Of a stretch of 64,000 nt of DNA, positions 30,801-42,955 are shown piece by piece (positions within the stretch are counted from its first letter, which is position 1; each line of letters opens with the position of its first letter). The notes under the pieces are model-generated. The model searched no databases. It was not told the DNA's origin and saw nothing but the letters and a program-made list of their open reading frames with translations. The stretch spans positions 19,077,256-19,141,255 of the forward strand of contig NC_089850.1 of NCBI RefSeq assembly GCF_036373705.1, given 5' to 3'. Origin of the DNA: Amia ocellicauda (taxonomy: Eukaryota; Chordata; Actinopteri; Amiiformes; Amiidae). Made by a program: the position numbers and the translations under genes.

Positions 30801-33160
30801 GGTCTTTACAGAAGGAGAAACCATTCAGATTTACACAAAGTAATAGCTTTTGTGCAGGAGTAATGGCCAGATGCAAGGCTATCGCTGGGTGCATCTTCTA
30901 TTCAAAGGGGATTAACCTCAGAAATTATAACTGTTTGAAATTCAATAATTGGTGGATGGACAGATTAAAACTCAATTAATATAAACAGCATAATATTATT
31001 ATTAATGCATAATGATACCTTCTCTGACCATACCCAGCAAATGACTAAAACATCATATATATACGGCACACAAGGAGACAAGAAAATGTGTGAAAGCACC
31101 CTAAGTCATATACTTTAAACTGTTGTTATTTTTATTATAATTTGCATAGAGGTGATTTGTTAAATCCAAAATTAACTGGTATATTTTCAACAGATTATTT
31201 TTTATATTTCCATTTTCTTGGTTTGCGCTCAGTACTTGAGTACCGATATTTCATAATACAAACTTTAAGCATTTTTTTGTTGTTGTGTTTTGTGGTAAAT
31301 CTTGGTGTTTCAGGGGCGCACAATTATCTCTTAAACCCCCTTCTGTGAAACACTAGTTGTGCCCCCGCCTGTATATATAAACGCTCACTCATTTGGTCTA
31401 GCAAGCCATCTCAGAAACGATGGTCCAGGGCAGGAGAAGAAAAGAACTTGGGAGAAATGTCCAGATTGTAGGATTGTGAGTCAATGGGCAGAGCTGGTGT
31501 CCACTGCTACAATATAACTCAGGAAAGGGGGCATATTTTCAATATATCCTCTGTAAAGAGCTGGCAGTAAAGCTGAAGCTGGGAAGCCCAGAAGTTTCCA
31601 TACCCAAGAAAACCATACCTTGTTTGAGAGCCTTGGGGGCAAGAGTTGGAATGATTGAAATGTTGAGTAAATGAGTTGATACGAATCTGATAAGAATTTC
31701 CTTTATTGGTTGTTTCCAAATATGACCTAAATATAGCCGACTGAGGCTTTAGGCCTAGTGGTGACTCAGAGCTGTGAGTGACTCTTGCTCTCGACAGCAT
31801 CTGAAGTCATTTCAGAGATCCTTCATGTGGTTTTTTTTTAGGTCTGAACTCCTGCCTCGTACCGTTTACAGTATGAGTGTAAGCATCCTCCGTTCAGGAA
31901 ACCAAATCAGCATTTTTGTGACCTGATTTGTGTATGATTCAAAAGCACAGAATCTTCTCTTTGCCCCTCCCCTTACAATTTTGTCTTAAGTTTTTTTTGT
32001 TCATTATTGCAGTTATGTATTGTCTGCAATATATGTTCCTTATTTAAAAAAATAAACTCTTTCTTATTTTCAAAACAGCTAAAATAACGTGAATGGTGCC
32101 AAGCAATAATATATATATTTTTTTTACGGTAATTTAGGACTCAAAGCAGAACTGTGACTGAAAATCTGTTCTTATTTTTGGAGGATTGCACTGTATGTGC
32201 TATTGGTGACAACAAAGATGCAGCTGCATTAAAGGACCATCGTTCCAACTTCAAAGCTCGGCCAAGACACAGATGTGCTTCTCAAGCTGCCTGTGGTATC
32301 AATGTCTGCAAGTTTCGCTATCTTTTTTGGCAACAACTAGCACGTTGCAATATTTATTAAATTCATTTCGGATGAAGATATGCCAATTGTTGTTTTGCAG
32401 AAGAACACGTATTCCGTTCTGTACCTTAACAATGTCACGTAGATGAAACCCAATATTTCAACGTATATATTATACAGACGTGCATTTTCATTTTATTTGT
32501 GGCTGCTGGCAAGAATCTCAGACGTCAGCTCACTTCACATATTGTGCAAGGTAAAGCCCCGCTAGTTTGTCCCCAAGGCAAGGTAGATGGGTTGATGATC
32601 CCACAGGCCAATTTGTCTTGATGCTCAGCAAAACCAGTGCATTGACAGAAAGGATAAGCTTGCTTGCTTTGTCTAATCAAGCAATGTGGGAACGTTTCAG
32701 TGACACAGTGAACGACTTCTGGCCTGTGTACAATGAAAGATACACACACACACACATACAGCTATGCAATCTTGCAAAATTGTCTTAAAAAAAAAAAGTG
32801 GTAATAACATCAACAACCAAAATGAAACAAAGAAAAAAATATATAAAATTAATAAAATAAGGGAATTCGTTTTTCTTAAAGGAAGATTAGAGCTGAAAAA
32901 GTAGAGCTGATATTTTCATTCAAATGAGTTACATGGACAATGAGGCCTTTCCAATTGTCTACAACTGTGGGGGGCAAAAACACACATAAAGCGAATGCAG
33001 TTAAAATTATACAACTGTGTGGAGCTCTGGTCTCTCAGCCTCTTAGACACCCAGGCCAGTATCTACTTGTTAGTTGTCTGCCAATACGTCTACATGGGAT
33101 ATGAGTCACTGGTAAGTATTATAGCTCATTTGAATATCTCTCCTTGTTTGTGTGTGCTTT
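30801..33160. other. Intergenic, no gene recognised
   Basis: No coding sequence recognised. Short open frames such as 31519-31800 (minus) and 32154-32360 (plus) show no known motif. Confidence 0.4.
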
Positions 33161-33278
33161 GTATTCATATCAGTGCACTTGTAGTGTCATGTTAAATATA
33201 CTATAGTATAGTTACTATACTTACTATAGTTACTGTAATATATTTTGAATGACACTACAAGAGCACTGATATGGATAC
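33161..33278. mobile_element. 118-bp palindromic MITE-like element
   Basis: Outer inverted repeats of 30 bp (33161-33190 and 33249-33278) are nearly complementary, e.g. CACTTGTAGTGTCAT against ATGACACTACAAGAG. The core between them is itself a run of short palindromes (CTATAGTATAGTTACTATAC). The whole unit would form a long hairpin. No clear target duplication was identified, so the superfamily is unknown. Confidence 0.65.
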
Positions 33279-34089
33279 TAATATAATGTATTGATTTATA
33301 GTGTACTTTTGTTAACCTTATAAGATGCCTTATATAAAGTGTGTGCCTAATTCATTCATTCATTGGTTGATTAATTCATGAGACAGTAAGAAACCCTCTT
33401 ATGTGCCAATGGAATGAGCAAGGTAGACAGTTGACTTTCCACATTTACCTTCTTTCCATTAACATCATAAGAAATGTGGTGACCACAGACTCTCTATTTC
33501 TTCAGTCACTTCTAGTCATTGCCATAGCTGACAGTTGGATTCATAATCAGCCTTTCCTTCTATTAATACAACTGTTCTTGCACTGCCTCTCTACTCAAGT
33601 AACAAGAGATTTCTGTTTCATTAAAGTTTTTCACATACACACTATTCTCTGAATAATACTCCAATACCCCTAAACTGTTAACACAATGACCATTATAAAA
33701 AGTCTACACAACCTTACACACAGTGGTGACTGGGATATATAAACAACTGGGAAAAACTGTAAACGAAAGGAAGTCTGCCCTCAAATAATTAGCATGGGTA
33801 TAAAAACATGTAGCCCCATCTACTGGTCACATCAAACAATGAAATTGTGTTAATTTACCAGAACAATACATAAAATCTGCAATACTGCAATCTGGCACAT
33901 TTTCTGCTTTCCACACAGATTGCAATTCTATAACAGACTTTTGGCAAAACACAACACACAATTCTCTACATTTGGCACAACCTTGACAACAGTTTAACAA
34001 TCTAAGCTCAATTACCAACTGTTCACATTCACTCTTCACATGTGCAAAGACTAACTGTGTAAGAGTTCATTTTGCAATCAGACCTTTAG
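33279..34089. other. Intergenic / possible leader of decayed transposon
   Basis: No coding sequence. A near-consensus reverse CTCF core (GCCCCATCTACTGG, 13 of 14) lies at 33813-33826. The sequence from about 33830 may belong to the transposon whose broken ORF follows. Confidence 0.35.
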
Positions 34090-34860
34090 TATGGATAAAA
34101 AGGCCACAGTTGAGCACTCCCATGTTTGGAGAGCAATGGAAGCAAACTTGGCAGAAAGAGGTAGAGGTAGATTTGGAGGAAGAGGTAAAGTAGAGGAAGA
34201 GTGATAGGAGGAGGCGATGAAGAAAGAGGAGGAGGTAGCACTTGAGCAAACAGACAACCAAGACCAACACCAAGAACCACGGTTTGACCAAGGCAGCGAG
34301 AGTTAGAGGGAGAAGTAGTTGTAGAGGTAGAAGTAGAGGGAAAGGAAGAGTGAAAAGCAGAGGAGAGGAAGGAACATCATTGGTCAATCATTGAGTTACC
34401 TGGCCAGTGTGAGGGAAATGTCACCATATGCGCAGCTATGAGCCACAACATGCACTGCCATGCCACTCTGAGGCCATACAACACTGCCCATCTCCATACT
34501 AATATTCTTCAGCCAGAGCAGAGAGGGCCAGGGGATCCTGAGCAGCACATGCAGGTTCTCATTCCCGACAACATGAGTTCCATGCCCATCCCAGGATTAA
34601 TCTTCTCCATCGCCCACCCTATTCCCCATTTCTCAGTCCAATAGAGGAGTTTTTTTCAGCATGGCGGTGGAAGGTGTATGATCACAAACCTCATGAGAGT
34701 CTGGCCCTTCTCCAGGCAATGGAGGAGGCCAGTAGAGACATCCCAGCATAGTCCTGTCAGGGTTGGATGCTGCATGCCAGATGATATCTCCCCCTCTGTC
34801 TGGCCAAGGAGAACATTTCCTGTGACACAGAATCAAAATATTTGAAAATAAATGTAAAGA
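34090..34860 (+). pseudogene. Decayed IS630/Tc1-mariner superfamily transposase with Arg/Gly-rich N-terminus
   Basis: Starts near ATGGATAAAAAGGCC at 34091 and has an AGGTAGAG-repeat stretch that encodes an Arg/Gly-rich tail (about 34155-34370). Later frames read GNVTICAAMSHN and LRPYNTAHLHTNIL (about 34410-34510). After a further gap come PPYSPFLSPIEEFFSAWRWK and VYDHKP (about 34617-34700), which is the Glu-containing catalytic block of a DDE transposase family common in fish. AMEEASRDIPA is followed by an in-frame TAG, then CLAKENISCDTESK. The DNA-binding domain and first Asp block are missing. Identification is by motif recognition; the exact ends are approximate. Confidence 0.75.
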
Positions 34861-35560
34861 AGGAACAAACAAACTGAAAGCTGCTCAGTTAATTAGGGGG
34901 CCTGTTTCACTTTCACTTTTTATCAAATAGACATTACATGTAAAGATATGACACACAAATATGAAATACACTTTTTGTTGTTGTGATTCTCTAGGGTGTT
35001 TAATTATCTTTTAAAAATGGTGTAAACCTTAATGCGACATTAAAGGTTAAATTGGTGTTGTCCCTGGAATTAATATGACCCTGCAAATGTGAGCAAATGT
35101 AAAAATGTAGGTCAGCTATAGTGGAGGGTATTTTTTCCTTTTTCCTTTGTAAAGATATTATTCCAGTCAGTCTACGTGAGTTTTCTGAGTGTTCAAAAAA
35201 GTTTGATCGTCACAAAAGTCCGTCCTACATTCACGAAAAGAAGTACTAGAAAGTATAAGCCACATTAAAGAAGCTTCACCTCAAGACAACAAACCTTAAA
35301 AGCCTTCATGGTTAATTCAACCAAAGAGCCTGAGTAAGAATTGTTCGCCACAACCAAGCAAGTAACGACAGATCCTTTAATCATTGTGGAGCTTTTTTGA
35401 ACATTCTTTGATCTCAACATTTTGGCTTTTCAGATAAGTGTTTGAGTGTGCTTATGGCTCGCACAATGAGGTGTTAGTAACCTCAGCGAAAAAGAAAAAA
35501 AAATACCATTCAGAGTTTTAGGATGTTTGTATTAATTGCCTTTCTTTCTCCATAAAATTG
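34861..35560. other. Intergenic, no gene recognised
   Basis: AT-rich sequence between two transposon remnants; no coding potential recognised. Confidence 0.4.
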
Positions 35561-37134
35561 TTTGATCCCCTGCTGATTTTGTACGTTTGCCCACTGACAA
35601 AGAAATGATCAGTCTATAATTTTAATGGTAGGTGTATTTTAACAATGAGAGACAGAATAACAACAACAAAATCCAGAAAAACGCATTTCAAAAAAGTTAT
35701 AAATTGATTTGCATGTTAATGAGGGAAATAAGTATTTGATCCCCTATCAATCAGCAAGATTTCTGGCTTCCAGGTGTCTTTTATACAGGTAACGAGCTGA
35801 GATTAGGAGCACTCTCTTAAAGGGAGTGCTCCTAATCTCAGCTCGTTACCTGTATAAAAGACACCTGTCCACAGAAGCAATCAATCAATCAGATTCCAAA
35901 CTCTCCACCATGGCCAAGACCAAAGAGCTGTCCAAGGATGTCAGGGACAAGATTGTAGACCTACACAAGGCTGGAATGGGCTACAAGACCATCTCCAAGC
36001 AGCTTGGTGAGAAGGTGACAACAGTTGGTGCGATTATTCGCAAATGGAAGAAACACAAAATAACTGTCAGTCTCCCTCGGTCTGGGGCTCCATGCAAGAT
36101 CTCACCTCGTGGAGTTTCAATGATCATGAGAACGGTGAGGAATCAGCCCAGAACTACACGGGAGGATCTTGTTCATGATCTCAAGGCAGCTGGGACCATA
36201 GTCACCAAGAAAACAATTGGTAACACACTATGCTGTGAAGGACTGAAATCCTGCAGCGCCTGCAAGGTCCCCCTGCTCAAGAAAGCACATGTACAGGCCC
36301 GTCTGAAGTTTGCCAATGAACATCTGAATGATTCAGAGGAGAACTGGGTGAAAGTGTTGTGGTCAGATGAGACCAAAATCGAGCTCTTTGGCATCAACTC
36401 AACTCAACTCGCCGTGTTTGGAGGAGGAGGAATGACCCCAAGAACACCATCCCCACCGTCAAACATGGAGGTGGAAACATTATGCTTTGGGGGTGTTTTT
36501 CTGCTAAGGGGACAGGACAACTGCACCGCATCAAAGGGACGATGGACGGGGCCATGTACCGTCAAATCTTGGGTGAGAACCTCCTTCCCTCAGCCAGGGC
36601 ATTGAAAATGGGTCGTGGATGGGTATTCCAGCATGACAATGACCCAAAACACACAGCCAAGGCAACAAAGGAGTGGCTCAAGAAGAAGCACATTAAGGTC
36701 CTGGAGTGGCCTAGCCAGTCTCCAGACCTTAATCCCATAGAAAATCTGTGGAGGGAGCTGAAGGTTCGAGTTGCCAAACGTCAGCCTCGAAACCTTAATG
36801 ACTTGGAGAGGATCTGCAAAGAGGAGTGGGACAAAATCCCTCCTGAGATGTGTGCAAACCTGGTGGCCGACTACAAGAAACGTCTGACCTCTGTGATTGC
36901 CAACAAGGGTTTTGCCACCAAGTACTAAGTCGAAGGGGTCAAATACTTATTTCCCTCATTAACATGCAAATCAATTTATAACTTTTTTGAAATGTGTTTT
37001 TCTTGATTTTGTTGTTGTTATTCTGTCTCTCACTGTTAAAATACACCTACCATTAAAATTATAGACTGATCATTTCTTTGTCAGTGAGCAAACGTACAAA
37101 AACAGCAGGGGCTCAAATATTTTTTCCCTCACTG
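35561..37134 (+). mobile_element. Tc1/mariner DD34E element, copy 2 (left end lost)
   Basis: Same family as 3377-4828. The right end is complete (CCCTCACTG at 37126-37134, TA following). On the left, homology starts only at TTTGATCCCCTGCTG (35561), so about 17 terminal bases are missing. The interior is longer than copy 1, lacking the 142-bp deletion. Loss of the outermost left TIR should prevent normal transposition. Confidence 0.93.
35910..36928 (+). pseudogene. Tc1 DD34E transposase with one frameshift (copy 2)
   Basis: The start at 35910 begins [10 protein letters not shown]. The open frame runs through the paired HTH and the first catalytic block ([11 protein letters not shown]). It then shifts at the AACTC triplication at 36396-36410 and continues from about 36482 as [10 protein letters not shown] to FATKY and stop at 36928. 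The remaining catalytic residues are present ([10 protein letters not shown] and DLNPIENLW, 34 residues between Asp and Glu). Apart from the one frame break it looks complete. The identical break occurs in copy 1, so it was inherited rather than acquired in place. Confidence 0.93.
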
Positions 37135-39925
37135 TAATTCATACCTTTTGTAAATACGTATAAAAAACTGGCAGAGGGCTGTGGTTGACATATCCACACA
37201 TATAAATACATAGTTTATAAAAACATAGATCAGTTAATTATCATTGAGGTGTTTGAAAGCAGATTTTTTGAAACCATGGTTGCTTTTGGTTTTGGTACCT
37301 ATGGTAGAAAATACAGTACGGTCGAATTAAAATCTATCAGCTTATAAGCAATCTATAGACTATTAACATGATGAATTACAACATAGAAAGCATTCATAGT
37401 GTATTTATACATCCGAGTGATTTATCCTGCAAGAAAGCAAAAGTGTGAACACCCAGAAGGCAATCTGATCAGTGTGTTTAATCCATTACGATCAAAGACA
37501 AGCCAGCAAAGCTGAGGTCTCGATGATTCAGTCTTATCTTTCACAGAGCGGATATACTCAGTTTAGATATTACACCAGACATTTTATTTTAATGTGATTA
37601 GTGGTTAACAGGTACATCAATAATGCTTTTATAGTATTTTTTTTGTTATTGGTTAATTAAAGAAGATTGCTTATTAACTGTTGATGGTGTAAGGGGTGTA
37701 ACCTTATAAAATACTACCAAATGATGCAACTAACTAACTGAATATATACACAAACTCAGCAATAAGATGAAAGCAAAATGCCATAGCAAGGTCATTCATC
37801 AGCCATGTATGGCAAGGTAACTTAAATATGACGTTATATGCAAATATGCAATTTCTCTCTACCTTTTCTTAAGGTATACTTACCTAAAACATGTTGGGTA
37901 ATACATGTTATTGTATGTATTTATTTGTTTTTTTATGGTTAGTTAAAAGGTAGGCCTAATCTTGTAATGTTTGAGTCAATTCAGTCTAAGTTAGAACTGG
38001 TTATCTCAATCAAACACATAGCAACACTAGCAACATTAATCTTGTCAATAAAATATGATATTATAGCACAGTATTGCATTCTATAGTATTCTAAATTATA
38101 TGGCGGTATTCTGTTGTGCACTTTTTATAGCATAATGTAGTTTTCTATTGCATGGAGCATACTGGAATGTACTATAGTATTCTGTAGAATGCCTACTATA
38201 GCATTCTATTGTAGTGTAGTCTGCAACAATGTATATATTATTGATGGTTCCTGTAATGGAGAATATTGGATTAAAAATACATAAAACATTTAGGGTCAGG
38301 CTGAACTGAAACACAGTGTTGGGACAGTCGTAATTTTTTCTTTACGATACTTGATTCAACTGTGCTCAGTACGATAGCACAAATTCCATGATCTCAGTCT
38401 GGCGGATGTACAGATGTGTAGTCATGGAATTAGCACCGAAATATCGTCAGGGAAGGTAATGATGAAGATAAGGATGGAAAGAAATCGTAAAAAAGCAAGA
38501 AAAGCCAAATTACAGGAAGGAGGGAAAATTACACCGAAGCGGAAGTCCTCGTGTTCCGATTCAGTTTAGTATCAGTGGTAATAAAACACTTTTCATATTT
38601 CGGTAAAATTAGGTCAAGCAGTGATTCATAAGGGTCTAGTAAAGCGTAAACACAATGCCACAGTGGGTGTGGAATGGTCTGTGAAAATAAAACAACTTTG
38701 TGCGAATATTTTTTTATTTTTCTCATTACATCATATTATTTGTTATTTAGTAGATACTCTTATCTAGGGCAACTTACATTTGTACCCATTTACACAGCTG
38801 GGTATTTTACTGGAGAAATCTAAGTGAAGCACCTTGCTCAAGGGTACAACAGCACAACCTTCCAGTTATGAGTCCAGAGCCATAACCACTACCCCACAGT
38901 GCTGCCTGTGCTTCTCAACCCAGTCTTTAATATGAAACATAACACAGGAATCAATGCCAGACTGTGTGATTCCGTTATATTAGGTTTTATATCTATTGAC
39001 ATGATACAGTCATCTAATGGTGCTTTTTATCTTTTTGTTTTTTCGGGGGGGGTTACATGTGTTTTTTACACTACAAGTGTATACAAGAAAGTGCAATTCA
39101 TAAAGAAAACATGGGGTCAACTTCATTTCAATTACTACAGTTACATTTGCAGCCACTCCAGTAATTGAAAATACAATTACAATGACAGTCTAATACAGTG
39201 TAAATTCACAACCACACACAATCACGTTTATCCTTAATCATTTTAAATGAGCAACAGCAAGAGATTAGAAATATATCCATGTAGGTTTACTGTGTAAAAT
39301 GAACTATTGGTAACACTTTATATTATGGTGTAATTAGTAAATGAATAGTAAATATTTTATAAAACAGGAACTGATAATAATTCAATTTATAAATGATCAA
39401 TACATGTTTATAAGATATCATTTATCATTTATAAAAAATAACAGAAACAAAATAGTTTCTGGAGCTGTTTCTTTCAAATCTTTATTACAAATGAAAAATC
39501 ATACTTTATAAAGGTTTATTGATAATTTATACATTGACTTAATAATGGTTCCTAACTGTTCCTAACTGATTTTAACTTCAAGTTTATATTCACTTACACT
39601 GTGTGTCTCTGGTCAAGGTATAGTTCTCCCTTTGTTGTTTACCAAACACAAATTCATTTGATTTGCTTAAACAGAAACTTCAAATTACCAGAGAGGGGAG
39701 CTTCACAAATCTTCCAACAATGACCTTGACCTGGACCAAATCATAACTTTGCCCTGCGCCATTAATCAAAAATTAAATTTAACAGGGTTAACTTTGAGTA
39801 ATCTCACTTTGCCCGAGAATCTGATCATTGGACACATTTACAAAGTAAATACTGTTGTAATTAGAAGTTTTGCAGGTTGCAATTAGTCATGTAATAATTA
39901 TACAGTGTTAGCAAAAATACATGGT
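37135..39925. other. Intergenic, no gene recognised
   Basis: AT-rich DNA. Contains a degenerate short repeat at 38040-38220 (variants of CTATAGTATTCT), the dispersed repeat at 38740-38910, and at 39309 the string GGTAACACTTTATAT that begins many fish interspersed repeats. No coding sequence seen. Confidence 0.4.
38740..38910. repeat. Dispersed fish repeat (same core as 9880)
   Basis: TTAGTAGATACTCTTATCTAGGG with CAACTTACA is a diverged form of the core at 9880. It is followed by TTGTACCCATTTACACAGCTGGG, ACCTTGCTCAAGGGTACAAC and a CCATAACCACTACCCCAC stretch. This arrangement recurs in fish genomes, as I recall it. The class is not known to me. Confidence 0.5.
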
Positions 39926-40053
39926 TAGTGACATCATCAAGGGGAAACTTTCTGAAAACCAGCACTTGCCCCTCTATATAACATGAGCGGCGAGACAGGC
40001 AATCCATACGATCAGAGACATCCTTCCATCAAGCAAAGTAACAGAAACACAAG
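39926..40053 (+). promoter_or_regulatory. Promoter of IL-17 gene 2
   Basis: TAGTGACATCATCAAG (39926-39941) carries a TGACATCA CRE/AP-1-type site. GGGGAAACTTTC at 39941-39952 resembles NFAT/NF-kB sites. A TATATAA box at 39975-39981 lies 73 bp before the ATG. The first motif is shared with IL-17 gene 1. A short 5' UTR starting near 40005 is inferred from TATA spacing. Confidence 0.7.
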
Positions 40054-42549
40054 ATGCCTTTGACACAGAAAACAGGAGCTGTCATGGTAAGTAGTGATTT
40101 GAGTTTTTGTTTGTTTGTTTGTAGTGAATTTGATGCCTCCCATTAAACTAGGTCAGGCAAAGTACAGAGTGAAGAGTGATATTTCAGTTTAGTCGACTTA
40201 GGCTGGATTTTACCTGCACACTCTTTGTATAATTCTTATGTCAGTGTTGCAACCAATTGACTGCAAAGGTGTTTTTTGTTATGGGAATTCATGTTTTTGT
40301 GCAAATAGTGCACAGCTTTTTTTTTTTTTTTTGCATGTGGCACGTAGGTTTCTCTGATGCTGAAGAACTTGCCAACTTGCAGATTGTAAAAACGGGTTGG
40401 TTTCTGAATGAATGTGTGCAGTGCCAAAGATTAAGGCCTGAATTTTTTTTTAAGATTTGCCTGCTTTATTCACTGTAATTCATAATGTGGCAGACCAGAC
40501 TAAGTAGAAGGAGAAGACCAGTAGGCTTAGCCTGCACTCAAATCCCCAAAACAGTGCTTTTTCTTGTTCTTATATAATGTTAAAAAAACGAACATCTCAG
40601 AGTTGAAGCTGCAGTCTGTGTGCCTTAGATAGTGAGAATAGAGATCTGTTTGCACTGTTTTTCATATCAGAATGGGAGAATTTCCAGACTTGCAGGTTGA
40701 CCAGTTAACTGATTTCATCCAGTGAGAGAAAAGTTCACTTTTTTGTGAGACTGTGTGTTTTAGGTATGCATCACATTCAGATTCTTACTTCGTTTAACAC
40801 GGACAATTAAAAATATTCTGATTGTTGATGGATTTGATCTTTTCTGTGAACCGCTCTTCCTGATTCATATGTGGGTGTGTAATTAGTTGCATCCTCTTGC
40901 TGTTTTATGATGTATATGAAAGTGAAAATGAACAGGCACATTGTGAACATTGCTCCTTCTAGGATGGCATAAAACAGTATTTCTACACACGGCCTGCCTA
41001 ACACAGTGCATTGGGCTCACACAGCTGAGTGACACGGAGACTGTTATGCCATTCATGGAGAAATATGTGACCAGTTGAGACTTGAGAGGGATATTCTTAC
41101 CCTTCTTTACCAAATGGGCAAGGAAAATACCTTTGCTAGTCGGGCAGTTTCAGTGGGATCATAACAAGCTGCATTGTCTGTTCATTATCCAAACAGAGAG
41201 CAATTGGTAGAGGATACGTTAGGCCAGTAGTAAAAATCAGTGCTAAAGTCCAGTAATGGCAGAAAACAGAACACCAAATACAACAACAATAATAATATAA
41301 CTTTAATAATAAAAGAAACATCAAAACTCAGATAATGTGCAATAGTATTATTTCTACACCAATTCCTACATACATATGTGCCCAATACTAATAATAGTTC
41401 CAATACAAATTCTAGTACTAATACAAAACACAATCTGTGTTTTTAATTGAACCTGCTTATATTAACATCTTCATTCGTCTTTCTTTCTGACTGTCATCCT
41501 TTCCCAAGCTGCTCAAGCTGGCTGTCCTACCGATTGTCCTGCTGGTTCTGGGGGCAGAAGGCGCCCACATAGCGAAGGCCAGGAAGGACTGTCACCATTC
41601 AGACTCTCAGAAGGTCGTTCAGGTGGCCTTGGATTTCAGTGTGAATTCCAGGGTCACCATGAGCCGCAATGCTGCCAGTCGGTCCCTTTCCCCCTGGACA
41701 TACAGGTAAGACTTGCATTGCCCTGGACTGGCACATTATAAGAGATTAATCCAAAACAAGGAGAGAAAACTTTTACGACAACTATCGATTTAATACTGAT
41801 GTATTAACTACACAAAAACACCGCCTGTAAGTAAAACAATGAAAACGGTGATTATTAGTGGTATTATTATTTATACGATTATTTTGCAGACACCTTTATT
41901 CATTTTTTTTTAACACAATGCTTGTTAAGCTCTTCACTATATAATAATGCACCCACACATCACAGTGGCTGTATGAAAGGCAGAATGGTCTACCTTTTTC
42001 TGCTTCCGCTGCCGCACTGCCACTGTCTGCATGTCGAAGGCAGCGCTTTTCTGACTCAAAACGAGAACTTCCTGAGAAAGGGCAGAAAGCCAGCTTATTT
42101 AGGTTAAACAACAGCACCCTTTAAAGTGCATCAAAGATCATTTTCATTCAAGGTTCATTTAAAAAGCTTACAGAAACGCATTTGCTAGTGATTGCAAAAA
42201 ATGCCTGAACAAAAAGGCCTCAAATGTACTGTAATGCCTATTGATCTCTTTATCTGTTTTTCTTCCTGTCTCTTCCCTTTTTGCACCCTTCCTTTCTCCC
42301 ACTATCAGCCAACCCGCCGGGGACACGGGGGTCTTCCCTCAGTACCACCAGGTTGTGTGTCAACACCAGGGCTGTGTGAAGGATGGGGAGCTGCTCATGG
42401 GGTACAACTCCGTTCCCATAATCCAGGACGTCCTGGTCCTGCGGAGAGTGAAGGACAAGTGCGGATACATGTTCCTGCTGGAGACCAGGAATGTCACGCT
42501 GGGCTGCACCTGCGTCAAGGCGGACGTAACAATGCAGCACCAGCTCTAA
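40054..42549 (+). CDS. il17a/f: Interleukin-17A/F-like cytokine, gene 2
   Basis: Three exons: 40054-40086 (33 nt), 41509-41705 (197 nt) and 42309-42549 (241 nt). Splice sites are GT-AG, phases agree and the product is 156 aa. The secretion signal spans the first junction (LLKLAVLPIVLLVLGAEG). Cys94, 99, 128, 143 and 145 match the IL-17 cystine-knot pattern (VVCQHQGC, KC, LGCTC); Cys39 fits the interchain position. The SPWTY block before the knot and the PIIQDVLVLRR strand are typical of IL-17A/F. One sequon is at Asn138. It is a secreted, probably homo- or heterodimeric cytokine acting through IL-17R receptors. It is transcribed away from gene 1, 18.3 kb between the start codons. Exons 1 and 3 have exactly the same lengths as in gene 1, supporting origin by duplication. 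Confidence 0.94.
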
Positions 42550-42690
42550 ATCTTTTATTTTCATTCTGCAGTTATGTAAACGTATTAATTTATATTTATA
42601 TGAATGTGTCTATTCATTAATTAATTTATTTCTATTTATTAATTTATTTAATTATCCAATGTACTAAGAATAAAGATTCTTATAAATACT
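42550..42690 (+). promoter_or_regulatory. IL-17 gene 2 3' UTR with AU-rich elements and polyA signal
   Basis: Between the stop codon and AATAAA at 42669-42674 there are at least five ATTTA pentamers clustered at about 42587-42655. Such AU-rich elements usually make cytokine mRNAs unstable and subject to ZFP36-type decay. A function here is inferred. Confidence 0.75.
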
Positions 42691-42892
42691 CTGGTTGAAC
42701 TGTGTTTTCTGTAAGTGTCTCGCACGCTGAATTGCACTCAATTGCTGCTGCCTCTGCAGACAAGAACAGACACAGAGTCAGAGAGACACCTTATGACAAG
42801 AGAGGCAGACTGCTTTGGACTTGCAGTTTCACCTCAGGGGAATTTTGAATGCTTTCACAGCACTGTGTGTTCTGAGACTGCATTGCAAGATT

Positions 42893-42893
<1 letters not shown>

Positions 42894-42937
<44 letters not shown>

Positions 42938-42955
42938 TCATCATCATCATCGTCA
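42894..42955. repeat. (TAA)n and (ATC)n microsatellite
   Basis: About 14 TAA units followed by a short ATC run. Confidence 0.95.
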
